The notes under the pieces: model-generated
Databases searched by the model: none
Told to the model about the DNA's origin: nothing
What the model saw: the letters and a program-made list of their open reading frames with translations, nothing else
Origin: Clostridiaceae bacterium M8S5
Lineage (GTDB): Bacteria > Bacillota > Clostridia > Tissierellales > MCWD3
Length of the DNA: 64,000 bases
Direction: 5' to 3'
Assembly: GCA_029227815.1 (NCBI GenBank)
Contig: CP118523.1
Coordinates: forward strand, 186,001-250,000
Position numbers and translations under genes: made by a program
Shown: one piece after another, positions 34,694 through 43,854 of the stretch
Layout of the letters: the number at the start of each line of letters is the position of its first letter
Position numbering within the stretch: the first letter of the stretch is position 1

Positions 34694-36832
34694 ATGAGTA
34701 TTTATTTATATAATACTGAGTTTTCCATATACAAAGCTGGTTTATATGAGGGAACAATAAGATTTACTGAAGATAAAATAAAAAGAGCTCCTGTAGATGC
34801 TAGAACGAGGGTTCAATTATATTATGATGAATATAAGCAAGAGGATGCTCTAGGTGAACTTCCTTATAATATGCTTTATAAAAATATGAAGTGCTATTGT
34901 GAAGGAGAATGGAAAGGTGAGGAAACAAGGCTGGAAAATGGTGATCTCTACAGTAAGCATATAACTTATACTGGAGAAGTGGATGGGAAAAAGGTAACTT
35001 CTCAGCTGTGGGCTCAAAGAGAAAATGGTCGTGTTACTGATATATTAACTGTAGATGGAGAAGTAATAGGATTTATACAACCTGGCAGAACGCAAATGAT
35101 AATTATGGTAAAGAAGGGTTATGAAAAAGTAACTCCGCTAGTTAAATATGATGACCCTATTCTATCGCCTATTAGATATGGAGTAAACTTTCTTGGAAAT
35201 TACATGGTAGAGATGAGAGATGGAGTTAAGTTAGCAACAGAGGTATATCTACCAGAAGGTATTAAACCTGATGAGAAGATTCCAACGATTTTCATTAGAA
35301 CATGTTATGGTAAAGGTGATGAAGTAGGTAGGTTTTTACACTTTGTATCAAGAGGATACGCCTTTGTATTACAAGATGTTAGAGGAAAAGACGATTCAGA
35401 AGGAGAATTTCTACCGTATTATCATGAAAGAGATGACGCTAGCGATACTATTGATTGGATAGTAGCTCAAAAATGGTCAGATAGTAATGTAGGAATGTGG
35501 GGTGCCTCATACTTAGGATATATAGTAATGTCTGCTGCTGAAAGTGGTCATCCAAATCTTAAAGCGGTTGTAAGTGAGGTAAATGTCGGTTCCCCATTTA
35601 TAGATACTATAAGACCAGGCGGAACAGTAGGATCGTGGCTAACATTAGGTTGGTCTCTAGCTCAATCAGTTGACAGAAGAATGGATTTTGATATTTTTGA
35701 GGGCAAGTCTGTAAAGACTAATGATGTTATAAATATAAGACCTATAAAGGAAATACCTAAAGAGGTAATAGGCAAAGAATCATATCACTGGGATGTTTGG
35801 AGTAAGCATTATAAATATGATGATTTCTGGAGACATGGAGACTTAACTGAGCATGGACATAAGATTAAGGCTGCTATGTTGATTCAGTCAGGATGGCATG
35901 ATGGTGACATTAAAGGTGTGGCAGAAAGCTGGAGAGCGTTGACAAAGCATGATGTACCTAATAGAAGAATAGTATTAGGGCCATGGCATCATGGACTTAA
36001 TAGTAATAGAGATATGATGGATTTCAAATACGGTAACAATGCCATTGATTATGATTTTGATATTAGAGTATTAAAATGGTTTGATAGATTCTTAAAAGAT
36101 ATAAAAAATGGAGAGGATAAAAAACCAAGAGCAACATATTATTTAGATACTGAAAATAAATGGATGACATCAGATGATTGGAATCCAAAGGAGACAACAT
36201 TAACGAATGTTTATCTAGCTAGTAATGGCAATGCTAACTCTCGTTTAGGTGATGGTAAAATAGTATCTTCTCCAGCAGAAACTATGGAGGATATATATAA
36301 ATATGATCCTAAGAATGCATTTGGTACTGAGGATATGATGGAATGTGAGCCTATTGTACTTAATGAACTAGAGATGAGAAGTGATACAGTAGTGTATACA
36401 TCTGAACCTTTAACAGAAGATTTAGCAGTAGTTGGAGCTATGCATGCTGAATTCTATGCATCAAGTAGTGCAGTAGATACAGACTGGAATGTTATTATTG
36501 CAGAGATTGATGAAGATGGTGTATCAAGAAAAATCTGTGATAATGCCTTAAGAGCAGAATATAGAAAAGGCTTTAATAACCCAGAATTATTAACACCTGG
36601 GGAAGTTGAAAAATACAGGATAGAATTGCCTTATCAAGGGCATGTATTTAAAAAGGGATATAAGTTAAGAGTGATTATAACATCGTCAAATCAATACATG
36701 TTCTTTCCAAATACTAATACTGGAGTAGATCCTTTTGATGAGCCAGAGCCAATTATTGCAACTCAAAAGATATATCATGGTACAAAATACCCTAGCCATA
36801 TTGAACTACCAGTTTTGTACGGTAAGATGTAG
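34694..36832 (+). CDS. CocE/NonD (S15, X-Pro dipeptidyl-peptidase type) hydrolase, cytosolic
   Basis: This 712-aa hydrolase has an alpha/beta core from about residue 165 (MRDGVKLATEVYLPEG), oxyanion and nucleophile motif VGMWGASYLGY (Ser ~274), acid in QSGWHDGD, His in LGPWHHG, and a C-terminal jelly-roll (PepX_C, ~540-712). The first ~160 residues are an added domain not usual in CocE proteins (STARTS SIYLYNTEFSIYKAGLYEG). No signal peptide. Expected to release N-terminal dipeptides or hydrolyse esters; given the neighbours, peptides. GGAGATG-type site before the ATG. Confidence 0.88.
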   Translation: MSIYLYNTEFSIYKAGLYEGTIRFTEDKIKRAPVDARTRVQLYYDEYKQEDALGELPYNMLYKNMKCYCEGEWKGEETRLENGDLYSKHITYTGEVDGKKVTSQLWAQRENGRVTDILTVDGEVIGFIQPGRTQMIIMVKKGYEKVTPLVKYDDPILSPIRYGVNFLGNYMVEMRDGVKLATEVYLPEGIKPDEKIPTIFIRTCYGKGDEVGRFLHFVSRGYAFVLQDVRGKDDSEGEFLPYYHERDDASDTIDWIVAQKWSDSNVGMWGASYLGYIVMSAAESGHPNLKAVVSEVNVGSPFIDTIRPGGTVGSWLTLGWSLAQSVDRRMDFDIFEGKSVKTNDVINIRPIKEIPKEVIGKESYHWDVWSKHYKYDDFWRHGDLTEHGHKIKAAMLIQSGWHDGDIKGVAESWRALTKHDVPNRRIVLGPWHHGLNSNRDMMDFKYGNNAIDYDFDIRVLKWFDRFLKDIKNGEDKKPRATYYLDTENKWMTSDDWNPKETTLTNVYLASNGNANSRLGDGKIVSSPAETMEDIYKYDPKNAFGTEDMMECEPIVLNELEMRSDTVVYTSEPLTEDLAVVGAMHAEFYASSSAVDTDWNVIIAEIDEDGVSRKICDNALRAEYRKGFNNPELLTPGEVEKYRIELPYQGHVFKKGYKLRVIITSSNQYMFFPNTNTGVDPFDEPEPIIATQKIYHGTKYPSHIELPVLYGKM

Positions 36833-36900
36833 TTAATAGACTAAATTTTTAGTATTTATCCACGGCATTATTAGGACAAGTACAATTTCCTCAAATATTC

Positions 36901-36919
36901 CCCCCGGCTATGCTGGGGG
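36901..36919. other. short GC-rich hairpin
   Basis: CCCCCGGC-TAT-GCTGGGGG is an 8-bp stem with one G-U and a 3-nt loop, unusually GC-rich for this genome. No T-run follows. It lies between the two S15 genes and just before the cre-like site. Confidence 0.5.
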
Positions 36920-36935
36920 AGAAAGATCTATCTTG

Positions 36936-36949
36936 TGAAAACGTTTGCT
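36936..36949 (+). promoter_or_regulatory. cre-like operator, second copy
   Basis: TGAAAACGTTTGCT differs at one base from the site at 27818. The ~110 bp that follow, up to the ATG at 37050, are similar to the leader of the binding-protein gene (shared TAGTTAACATAATAGTTTA, GGAGGG and TATAGAATTTAA blocks). The region therefore looks like a duplicated leader. Confidence 0.6.
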
Positions 36950-37049
36950 AATGGGACTAGTTAACATAATAGTTTATTAAAAGGAGGGGATTAATTATAT
37001 TAGTGCTTGCATAAATAGAATATAGAATTTAAATTGGGAGGGTTAAAAA

Positions 37050-39278
37050 ATGAAGAAGACGCTTAGCATATTACTAGTATGTGTATTAGTCCTAAATATT
37101 TTCATTGTAGATTGTAAAGGAATAGAAGATAAAGGGGCAAACATAGGTAAGAGCAGTTATTTATATGATACGGAATTTTCCATATACAAAGGTGGTTTGT
37201 ATGAGGGAGCAGTAAGATTTACTGAAGATAAAGTAGAAATAGCTCGTGTAGATGCTAGAACAAGGGTTAAATTATATTATAATAAACTTAAGCCAGAGGA
37301 TAACCGTGGTGGCCTTAATTATGAAATGCTTTATAAAAATATAAATAGCTATTGTGAAGGTGAATGGAAAGGTGAAGAAATAAGGCTGCAAAATGGAGAT
37401 ATGTACAGTAAGCATATAACGTATACTGGAAAAGTAGATGGGAAAAAGGTGACTGCTCAGCTGTGGGCTCAAAGAGAAACTGGTCGTGTTATGGATATAT
37501 TAACTGTAGATGGAGAAGTAATAGGATTTATACGATCGGGCGGAACGCAGATGATAATTATGGTAAAAAAGGGTTATGAAAAAATAACTCCACTAGTAAA
37601 ATATGATGACCCTATTCTATCGCCTATTAAATATGGAATAAATCACCTAGGGAATTACATGGTAGAGATGAGAGACGGGGTTAAATTGGCTACAGAGGTA
37701 TATCTACCAGAAGGTATTAAGTCTAACAAGAAGATTCCAACGATTTTTATTAGATCATGTTATGGTAAAAGCGAAGAAGCAGATCCATTTTTACCTTATG
37801 TATCAAGAGGATATGCTCTTGTACTACAAGATGTTAGAGGAAGAGATGATTCTGAGGGAGAGTTTCTACCATATTATCATGAAAGAGAAGATGCTAGTGA
37901 TTCTATTGATTGGATAGTATCTCAAAAATGGTCAGATGGTAATGTAGGGATGTGGGGTGCCTCATACTTAGGATATGTAGTTATGGCGGCTGCTGAAAGT
38001 GGGCATCCAAATCTTAAAGCGGTTGTAAGTGAGGTAAACGTCGGTTCGCCATTTATAGATACTGTAAGACCAGGTGGAGCAGTTGGATCATTCCTAACAT
38101 TAGGCTGGTCACTAGCACAATCAATGGGTAAAAGAATGGATTTTGAGGGAAAGGAAATAGATGCTAATAGTCTTATAAATATAAGGCCATTAAAGGAAAT
38201 ACCTAAACAGGTAATAGGCAAAGAATCATATCAATGGAGTGTTTGGAGTAAGCATTATAAATATGATGATTTCTGGAGACATGGAGACTTAACTGAGCAT
38301 GGACATAAGATTAAAGCTGCTGTGCTGCTACAGTCTGGATGGCATGATGGTGACATTAAAGGTGTGGCAGAAAGTTGGAGGGCATTAACAAAGCATGATG
38401 TACCTAATAGAAGAATAGTATTAGGGCCATGGCATCACGGACTTAATAGTAATAGAGATATGATGGATTTCAAATACGGTAACAATGCCATTGACTATAA
38501 CTTTGATATTAGAATATTAAAATGGTTTGATAGATTCCTAAAAGATATAAAAAATGGAGAGGATAAAAAACCAAGAGCAACATATTATCTAGATACTGAA
38601 AATAAATGGATGACATCAGATGATTGGAATCCAAAGGAGACAACATCAACTAATATTTATCTAGCTAGTGATGGTAACGCTAATTCTCGTTTAGGTGATG
38701 GTAAAATAGTATCTGCCCCAGCAAAAACTATGAAAGATGTATATAAATACGATCCTAAAAATGCATTTGGCTCAGAGGATATGATGGAATGTGCGCCTAT
38801 TGTACTTAATGAACTAGAAATGAGAAACGATACAGCAATTTATACATCTAAACCTTTAGCAGAAGATTTAGCAATAGCAGGAGCTATGCATGCTGAATTC
38901 TATGCATCAAGTAGTGCAGTTGATACAGATTGGAATGTTATTATTGCAGAGATTGATGAGAATGGTGTATCAAGAAAAATCTGCGATAATGCAATAAGAG
39001 CAGAATATAGAAATGGCTTTAATAAACCAAAATTATTAACACCTGGGAAAGTAGAAAAATACAGGATAGAATTGCCTTATCAAGGTCATGTATTTAAAAA
39101 GGGACATAAGTTAAGAGTTATTATAACATCGTCAAATCAATATATGTTCTTTCCAAATACTAATACGGGAAAAGATCCTTTTGATGAGCCAAAGCCAATT
39201 ATTGCAACTCAAAAGATATATCATGGGACAAAATACCCTAGCCATATTGAGTTACCTGTTTTATATGGAAAGTTGTAG
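37050..39278 (+). CDS. CocE/NonD (S15-type) hydrolase, exported paralogue with grafted signal
   Basis: This 742-aa protein is a close paralogue of the 712-aa protein upstream, with the same N-terminal extra domain, GMWGASYLGY nucleophile, QSGWHDGD acid, LGPWHHG histidine and PepX_C end. The first ~40 residues differ: MKKTLSILLVCVLVLNIFIV is nearly the signal peptide of the oligopeptide-binding lipoprotein (MKKKLSILLVCVLILNILVI). The aligned Cys22 is kept, but residue -1 is Asp rather than Gly, a poor lipobox. It is probably exported but perhaps not lipidated. AGGG/GGGAGGG before the ATG. It would digest peptides outside the membrane. Confidence 0.88.
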   Translation: MKKTLSILLVCVLVLNIFIVDCKGIEDKGANIGKSSYLYDTEFSIYKGGLYEGAVRFTEDKVEIARVDARTRVKLYYNKLKPEDNRGGLNYEMLYKNINSYCEGEWKGEEIRLQNGDMYSKHITYTGKVDGKKVTAQLWAQRETGRVMDILTVDGEVIGFIRSGGTQMIIMVKKGYEKITPLVKYDDPILSPIKYGINHLGNYMVEMRDGVKLATEVYLPEGIKSNKKIPTIFIRSCYGKSEEADPFLPYVSRGYALVLQDVRGRDDSEGEFLPYYHEREDASDSIDWIVSQKWSDGNVGMWGASYLGYVVMAAAESGHPNLKAVVSEVNVGSPFIDTVRPGGAVGSFLTLGWSLAQSMGKRMDFEGKEIDANSLINIRPLKEIPKQVIGKESYQWSVWSKHYKYDDFWRHGDLTEHGHKIKAAVLLQSGWHDGDIKGVAESWRALTKHDVPNRRIVLGPWHHGLNSNRDMMDFKYGNNAIDYNFDIRILKWFDRFLKDIKNGEDKKPRATYYLDTENKWMTSDDWNPKETTSTNIYLASDGNANSRLGDGKIVSAPAKTMKDVYKYDPKNAFGSEDMMECAPIVLNELEMRNDTAIYTSKPLAEDLAIAGAMHAEFYASSSAVDTDWNVIIAEIDENGVSRKICDNAIRAEYRNGFNKPKLLTPGKVEKYRIELPYQGHVFKKGHKLRVIITSSNQYMFFPNTNTGKDPFDEPKPIIATQKIYHGTKYPSHIELPVLYGKL

Positions 39279-39414
39279 TTAGTAGTATTATTTAGTTTAA
39301 CATTAGTAAAAAAAGAATCTTTAAATAATATAACATTGAGAGATAACTATTTGTTAGTGGAAGTGTATGAACATATATTAAATACGAAAAGAGAAAAAAC
39401 TACTCTATAAAAAT

Positions 39415-39450
39415 AGATGCTCTATGAAAGTATAGAGCATCTTAACTTTT
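39415..39450 (+). terminator. terminator of the peptide-scavenging locus
   Basis: An 11-bp perfect stem (AGATGCTCTAT, 39415-39425, with 39432-39442) on a 6-nt loop, followed by TAACTTTTG. The surrounding 39279-39670 holds no other visible feature. Confidence 0.7.
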
Positions 39451-39670
39451 GTTCTGTATAAAGGGGTAAGTTATAAATTGAACAATCTCACAAAATAGAG
39501 ATAAAAAAACTAACAAATTATATATAATAGTTGAAAAATGTAAAAAAATAGAATATAATATATGCTATAAGATGTAATTTGATTATAGGAAATATGTTGT
39601 TAACAAAAAAATAAAAAAGCACTTGAGTTTGTATAAAAATTGACAAAGTGATAATTAAGGTGATAGAAGA

Positions 39671-40237
39671 ATGCTAAATTTTTCAATGGAAATTAAAAAT
39701 GTTGACACTCGTGAGAAATTAGAAAAATTATATATGATATATTATAAAGAAATGATTTATACAGCCTATGACATTTTAAAAGATTATCATGAGGCAGAAG
39801 ATGTTGTACAAGAGAGTATTATAAAGCTTGAACCTAAACTTGAAAAAATAAAGCAAATTGAGTGTAATAAAACGAGGGCCTTTCTTGTTATAGTAGTTAG
39901 AAACATTGCGTTAGATATATATAGACGTAGGAAAAGACAAAAACTTGTGCAAATAGATGGTTTAGCAGAAAATTTGCCACAAGATAATGAAATGGATTTT
40001 GATTTAAATTTAATAAGGTTAGACGAAGCAGAAAAAATGGCAAGACAATTAGCAAAATTAGATAACTCATATGCAGATATTTTGACATTAAGATATTTCT
40101 ATGAATATTCAAACTCAGAAATTGCTAAATTAATTAATTTATCAGAAGGCAATGTGAGAGTTAAAGTACATAGAGCACAACAAGCCTTGAAAAAAATTAT
40201 ATTAGAGGAAGGGAGTATATCTAAGAATGAAGTCTAA
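39671..40237 (+). CDS. ECF-type RNA polymerase sigma factor
   Basis: This 188-aa protein has sigma-70 region 2 (residues ~20-85: YKEMIYTAYDILKDYHEAED, then VRNIALDIYRRRKRQ) and region 4 (~125-180: RYFYEYSNSEIAKLINLSEG with VRVKVHRAQQAL as HTH). Regions 1 and 3 are absent, which is the ECF plan. Overlap of 11 bp with the next gene, a single-TM protein, points to a sigma/anti-sigma pair. AAGGTGA precedes the ATG. It may drive the bacteriocin genes ~1 kb downstream, but no promoter match was found. Confidence 0.9.
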   Translation: MLNFSMEIKNVDTREKLEKLYMIYYKEMIYTAYDILKDYHEAEDVVQESIIKLEPKLEKIKQIECNKTRAFLVIVVRNIALDIYRRRKRQKLVQIDGLAENLPQDNEMDFDLNLIRLDEAEKMARQLAKLDNSYADILTLRYFYEYSNSEIAKLINLSEGNVRVKVHRAQQALKKIILEEGSISKNEV

Positions 40238-40628
40238 CAAAACAAAAGAAGAACGAATAGATAAAATGATGGAATCATACTATAGTTATATTGGACATTG
40301 CCATGTAGAGAATATTGTAAAAGAGCTAGATGTTAAGAAGGATGAAATCAACCAAATTGAAACTTCTTCGAATTTAGATGAGTGGTTTAAAGAGTTTTCA
40401 AAAAAACAAGGAAAGATAAATAAGACAAGAAAGCTAATAACAAATGCTCGTAAAGTTGGAAATAAGGTAACAATAGCTTTGATTGTTACCTTGATTATAG
40501 GGGCGGCTATAACTTGTACATCAAGAGCTTTTAGAGTTAAAATTCTAGATTTTTTTACAGAGAAGCATAAAGAATACACAAGTATAGATGTAAGCACCAC
40601 AAAAGAAAATACTACCACTAACCATTGA
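40227..40628 (+). CDS. single-TM protein, putative anti-sigma factor
   Basis: This 133-aa protein has a cytosolic helical N-terminus (~1-85, rich in K and E), one membrane segment (~86-106, VTIALIVTLIIGAAI) and a short outer tail. The layout and the 11-bp overlap with the sigma gene fit a membrane-bound anti-sigma factor. It lacks the large extracellular sensor domain (DUF4367-type) often found in clostridial partners, so it may be a truncated form. No zinc-binding HxxxCxxC motif is evident. Confidence 0.65.
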   Translation: MKSNKTKEERIDKMMESYYSYIGHCHVENIVKELDVKKDEINQIETSSNLDEWFKEFSKKQGKINKTRKLITNARKVGNKVTIALIVTLIIGAAITCTSRAFRVKILDFFTEKHKEYTSIDVSTTKENTTTNH

Positions 40629-41319
40629 AATACTATTATTATTTAAATGGCGAAATAGATTGGTATTAAAATTAAAAGATACACAAGAATATCTTATATT
40701 TTTGTTAATGGTGAAAATACTTTGTTACTCAGTTCACTGAACCACCATAGATATACCTCATATCAATTTATAATCAGAAAAAAATTCCAAAACAAGATAA
40801 AAAATCTAAAAAAGTGTAACAAATTGTCTCCCTTATTCGTTAATAGAATGAAGGGAGGTGTTTAAATCGACAATATCCAATCTACATATGTATATTTTTT
40901 AAATTACTCTATTTAATAGTCATAGAATATGTAGCTAGTATGAAGATGGATAAAATTCAAACAAGATTTTCTTAATATTTGATGCTTTTGAAAAAACATT
41001 TGATATTTCAAGTAATCAAAACTGACATGAAAGGTACCATAGCTTGTAATATCAGATAATTTCAAAATTATCGCTAAGTTTCAGTTTTATAAAATATGGA
41101 TCTTGGAAAACTATGAAAAGCTGGTTTGAGTAAAGAACGGACAACCTGTGGGATAAATGGCATATGATATGTAGCAAGCTTAAATCAGTATAGGGATGAT
41201 TTAATTTTGCGTGGATATATATCAAAATAGTAAAATTTTGAAAAGTACAAGTTATTTCAGTAAAAATAATGGTAATGAACTAAAAAATTTATAAATTAAT
41301 TCAAGGAGGATAAAAGGTT
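40629..41319. other. 690-bp leader region before bacteriocin gene
   Basis: A hairpin CTCCCTT...AAGGGAG (about 40849-40878) is followed by an orphan ribosome-site-like GGGAGG. Near 41100-41215 short peptide stretches appear in different frames (for example NLWDKWHMICSKL and LNQYRDDLILRGYISK), perhaps the remains of a gene. No intact gene and no consensus promoter were found. Confidence 0.45.
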
Positions 41320-41712
41320 ATGAAAAAGAAAATAATAGGTTTAGTGATAGCTACAGTAATGTTAGTAGGATTAGTTATACCTGCATATGCTCAAGGATCA
41401 GAAATTATTGGCGGAAATAATAATGAAGTGGCACCTATTGAGACAGTTGAAAATGGAGTAGCTCCTTTTTTACTTTCACCAGGGCCAAAAACTCAATATC
41501 CAAGCGCAGGTGGAACATGGCAATATGGATTTTGGAATGTTAAGGTACGTTCTTACTACACAGTTAATCGTTGTCATGGTAGTACAGTTGAATTGAATGG
41601 TAGTAAAGTTAGATCTGTAGATACTATTTCAGGGAAAAAATCAATTGCTGAAAAATGGGCGGTTAATCTACCTGGTAACGATGATCGTTACTGGTATCGT
41701 GTATGTGATTAA
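41320..41712 (+). CDS. lactococcin 972-family bacteriocin precursor
   Basis: This 130-aa secreted precursor has a Sec signal peptide (residues 1-25, ending PAYA). After a short acidic propeptide comes the family core: PSAGGTWQYGFWNVKVRSYY, HGSTVELNGSKVRS and a C-terminal aromatic end (DDRYWYRV). Lactococcin 972 has the same GGTWQ(H/Y)G start, the S.Y/HGS block and an aromatic C-terminus; it blocks septum formation by binding lipid II. This protein has two cysteines (NRCHG, RVCD) that could form a disulfide. AAGGAGG precedes the ATG. The family's membrane protein and ABC ATPase follow. Confidence 0.85.
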   Translation: MKKKIIGLVIATVMLVGLVIPAYAQGSEIIGGNNNEVAPIETVENGVAPFLLSPGPKTQYPSAGGTWQYGFWNVKVRSYYTVNRCHGSTVELNGSKVRSVDTISGKKSIAEKWAVNLPGNDDRYWYRVCD

Positions 41713-41741
41713 TTGATATAGATTAGACAAATAGCTATTAT

Positions 41742-41807
41742 GCTCGGTGATGCTGAAAACAAAGGATATTGATGACAAATAAGTATCACCGGGCTTATTT
41801 GTTTTTG
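41742..41807 (+). promoter_or_regulatory. terminator with competing hairpin (possible attenuator)
   Basis: ACAAATAAG (41775-41783) pairs perfectly with 41794-41802 and is followed by TTTT, a terminator. Its loop sequence ATCACCGGGC (41785-41794) can instead pair with GCTCGGTGAT (41742-41751). The two structures exclude each other. It lies between the bacteriocin gene and its transporter genes, where it could set their ratio. Confidence 0.6.
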
Positions 41808-41823
41808 TATTGGAGGTGTTTAT

Positions 41824-43827
41824 ATGATAAAGAGAGCTATACAGTTATCCTCGTTTATTTGCGCAGTAGTTGTATCGTTACTTGTTTTTTTCTATATTTC
41901 GAATTCACAACACAGAACCATATTTGGTACAACTAATCAATTTATTCTAAATGTGTCTAAATCTAATGTTACTAAAGATGAAACTATATCTGAATTGAAC
42001 AAAATCGTTAAGCGTAATAGTGCTGTTTTAGTAAAGGTGGTTGTAGATCCAAAAAACTATGAGAATAAAAAAGATATTATATGGTTTGGGATGAAAGAGC
42101 CTGAACCTAAAGGGATAGTTATTAATAATCAAAAGATAAGTTGGTTTAATCCATTATTCAAGGGAGAAATGATTTCCTCATCAGATATGGGCATTCGGCC
42201 TTTGTATGGAACATACTCTTTTAAAGGAGGGAAGGCGTTTCAAGAGGAATTAGAAAAATGGACTGAAAGTAATGGTCTTGAGATTTTATGGATTCCCAAT
42301 AGACCTTTTCTAAAGGTTATAATCAGTTATTTGCTTTTCAATGGCATAGGAAATACAGTGCTTGCATCTTTTTTATTATTACTGACAACTTTAATAACTT
42401 GGTTTGTTACCCGTGCAAAATCACGTGCTATCAGACTACTTGGTGGTGTAAATGTAGCTAAAATACATCTAGAGGATACAAATACAATAATTGGTCTTAT
42501 GTTGCCTAGCTTTTTAATAGGATTGATTGCATCGCTGGGATATGTAGGATTTATGGGAGGAATACAGCAAGTTAAATTAGTCGCCTTACAGACTCTTCTG
42601 ACGTCATTTATTGTTTTTTTGATAACAAGTTGCGTAGTGATTATCTTTTCTATTATTGCAAGTCCAAAATCACAACACATAGCATTTAGGCAAATGCCAT
42701 TAAAACGCTTTAACCTGTTATCAAAGGTAAATCATGTTATAATAATTGTTCTTGCACTTATTGTTATTCCAACAATGATAACTGCAGCAATTATAACGCA
42801 TAAACTATCGAAGGAACATGCTTTATGGGAAAGTATGCAAAAATATGTTAGATTATCTTTTAATGATTTGGATACTTTGGAAACAGAAAAAATGTTACCA
42901 GAAGTAGAATCATTTTTTAATGATATGTATAATGCTAATAACCTACAATTATCTTTTGTTGTTGATAAAGCAATTTTACTTACAAAGGAAGATATGGGTG
43001 ATTATGATCATATCGTTGTAACAGACCGTGCTTGGGTTAAATCATTGGGGATTGGAGTGAATGAAAAAGGGACATCAGGCAAGCTTGTCTCAAAACAATT
43101 TAAAGATTTACATCCTCCTCTTTTAAATTTTCTAAATGCTCAATTGGCAATATGGATGAAAAGTAAAGAAATGCAACCAAAAGATCTCAAATTTTTTGAA
43201 TATGTAGGAACAAAGTTTCTTGCATTACCACCAAATGTAGGTATAGGCGCAGAAACAGTTCAAGCAAAAAGACCACTTGTTATTTTAGTAGATAATCCAG
43301 TAGCTATGTTTAAATTAAAAGGATTTTTGTTAAATGTTGCTTCAAGTGGAAATGTTGTTTTTCCTAATGAAAAACAATTAAGGACATCTTTATCTACTAG
43401 CCCAATAAAACCCTATGTTAATTCAATTGATGGAATTGTAGACATAGCATTAGAGATGGCACAAAAATTTAGAAATGAATCTTTATATTATGTAATGGCA
43501 TGTGTCTTGATTCTGATTGCGATGGTATTTGCAGGTATATTGAGGGCTCAGCTTTGGGCGGGAGCAAATCAAAAAAGCATATTCACCTTACATGCTTTTG
43601 GAAGGAGCTATACTGCTATAATCAAACCGGTGTTAAGTAAAGAACTACGTAATACTACGATTATGATTATTTTAGGAACTCTAGCTGTTTTTATTATTAT
43701 GCATCAAGTACCGTCAGTTTTGATTGCTGTTGCTGTATCTATTGCTTTTTTATATGGGTGTGGAAGTTTGATTGCATATAGGTTATGTGCTATACAGGCT
43801 TTTCATCAAGCTAGCCATAGGCATTAA
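41824..43827 (+). CDS. lactococcin 972-associated seven-TM membrane protein
   Basis: This 667-aa protein has an N-terminal membrane segment (~5-27), an extracellular domain, membrane helices at about 165-190, 225-245, 258-280 and 305-325, a second outer domain (~340-545), and three C-terminal segments (~555-580, 605-635 and 635-655). This FtsX-like plan, length and position match the bacteriocin-associated integral membrane proteins of lactococcin 972 loci, which with the ABC ATPase give immunity and/or export. GGAGGTG precedes the ATG. Confidence 0.85.
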   Translation: MIKRAIQLSSFICAVVVSLLVFFYISNSQHRTIFGTTNQFILNVSKSNVTKDETISELNKIVKRNSAVLVKVVVDPKNYENKKDIIWFGMKEPEPKGIVINNQKISWFNPLFKGEMISSSDMGIRPLYGTYSFKGGKAFQEELEKWTESNGLEILWIPNRPFLKVIISYLLFNGIGNTVLASFLLLLTTLITWFVTRAKSRAIRLLGGVNVAKIHLEDTNTIIGLMLPSFLIGLIASLGYVGFMGGIQQVKLVALQTLLTSFIVFLITSCVVIIFSIIASPKSQHIAFRQMPLKRFNLLSKVNHVIIIVLALIVIPTMITAAIITHKLSKEHALWESMQKYVRLSFNDLDTLETEKMLPEVESFFNDMYNANNLQLSFVVDKAILLTKEDMGDYDHIVVTDRAWVKSLGIGVNEKGTSGKLVSKQFKDLHPPLLNFLNAQLAIWMKSKEMQPKDLKFFEYVGTKFLALPPNVGIGAETVQAKRPLVILVDNPVAMFKLKGFLLNVASSGNVVFPNEKQLRTSLSTSPIKPYVNSIDGIVDIALEMAQKFRNESLYYVMACVLILIAMVFAGILRAQLWAGANQKSIFTLHAFGRSYTAIIKPVLSKELRNTTIMIILGTLAVFIIMHQVPSVLIAVAVSIAFLYGCGSLIAYRLCAIQAFHQASHRH

Positions 43828-43854
43828 TATAAAGTTTTTAGAAGGAGGAATATT

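Noticed and set aside
36901..36919. Single CRISPR-repeat-like GC-rich palindrome
   Set aside because: Only one copy, no spacers and no cas genes in the window.
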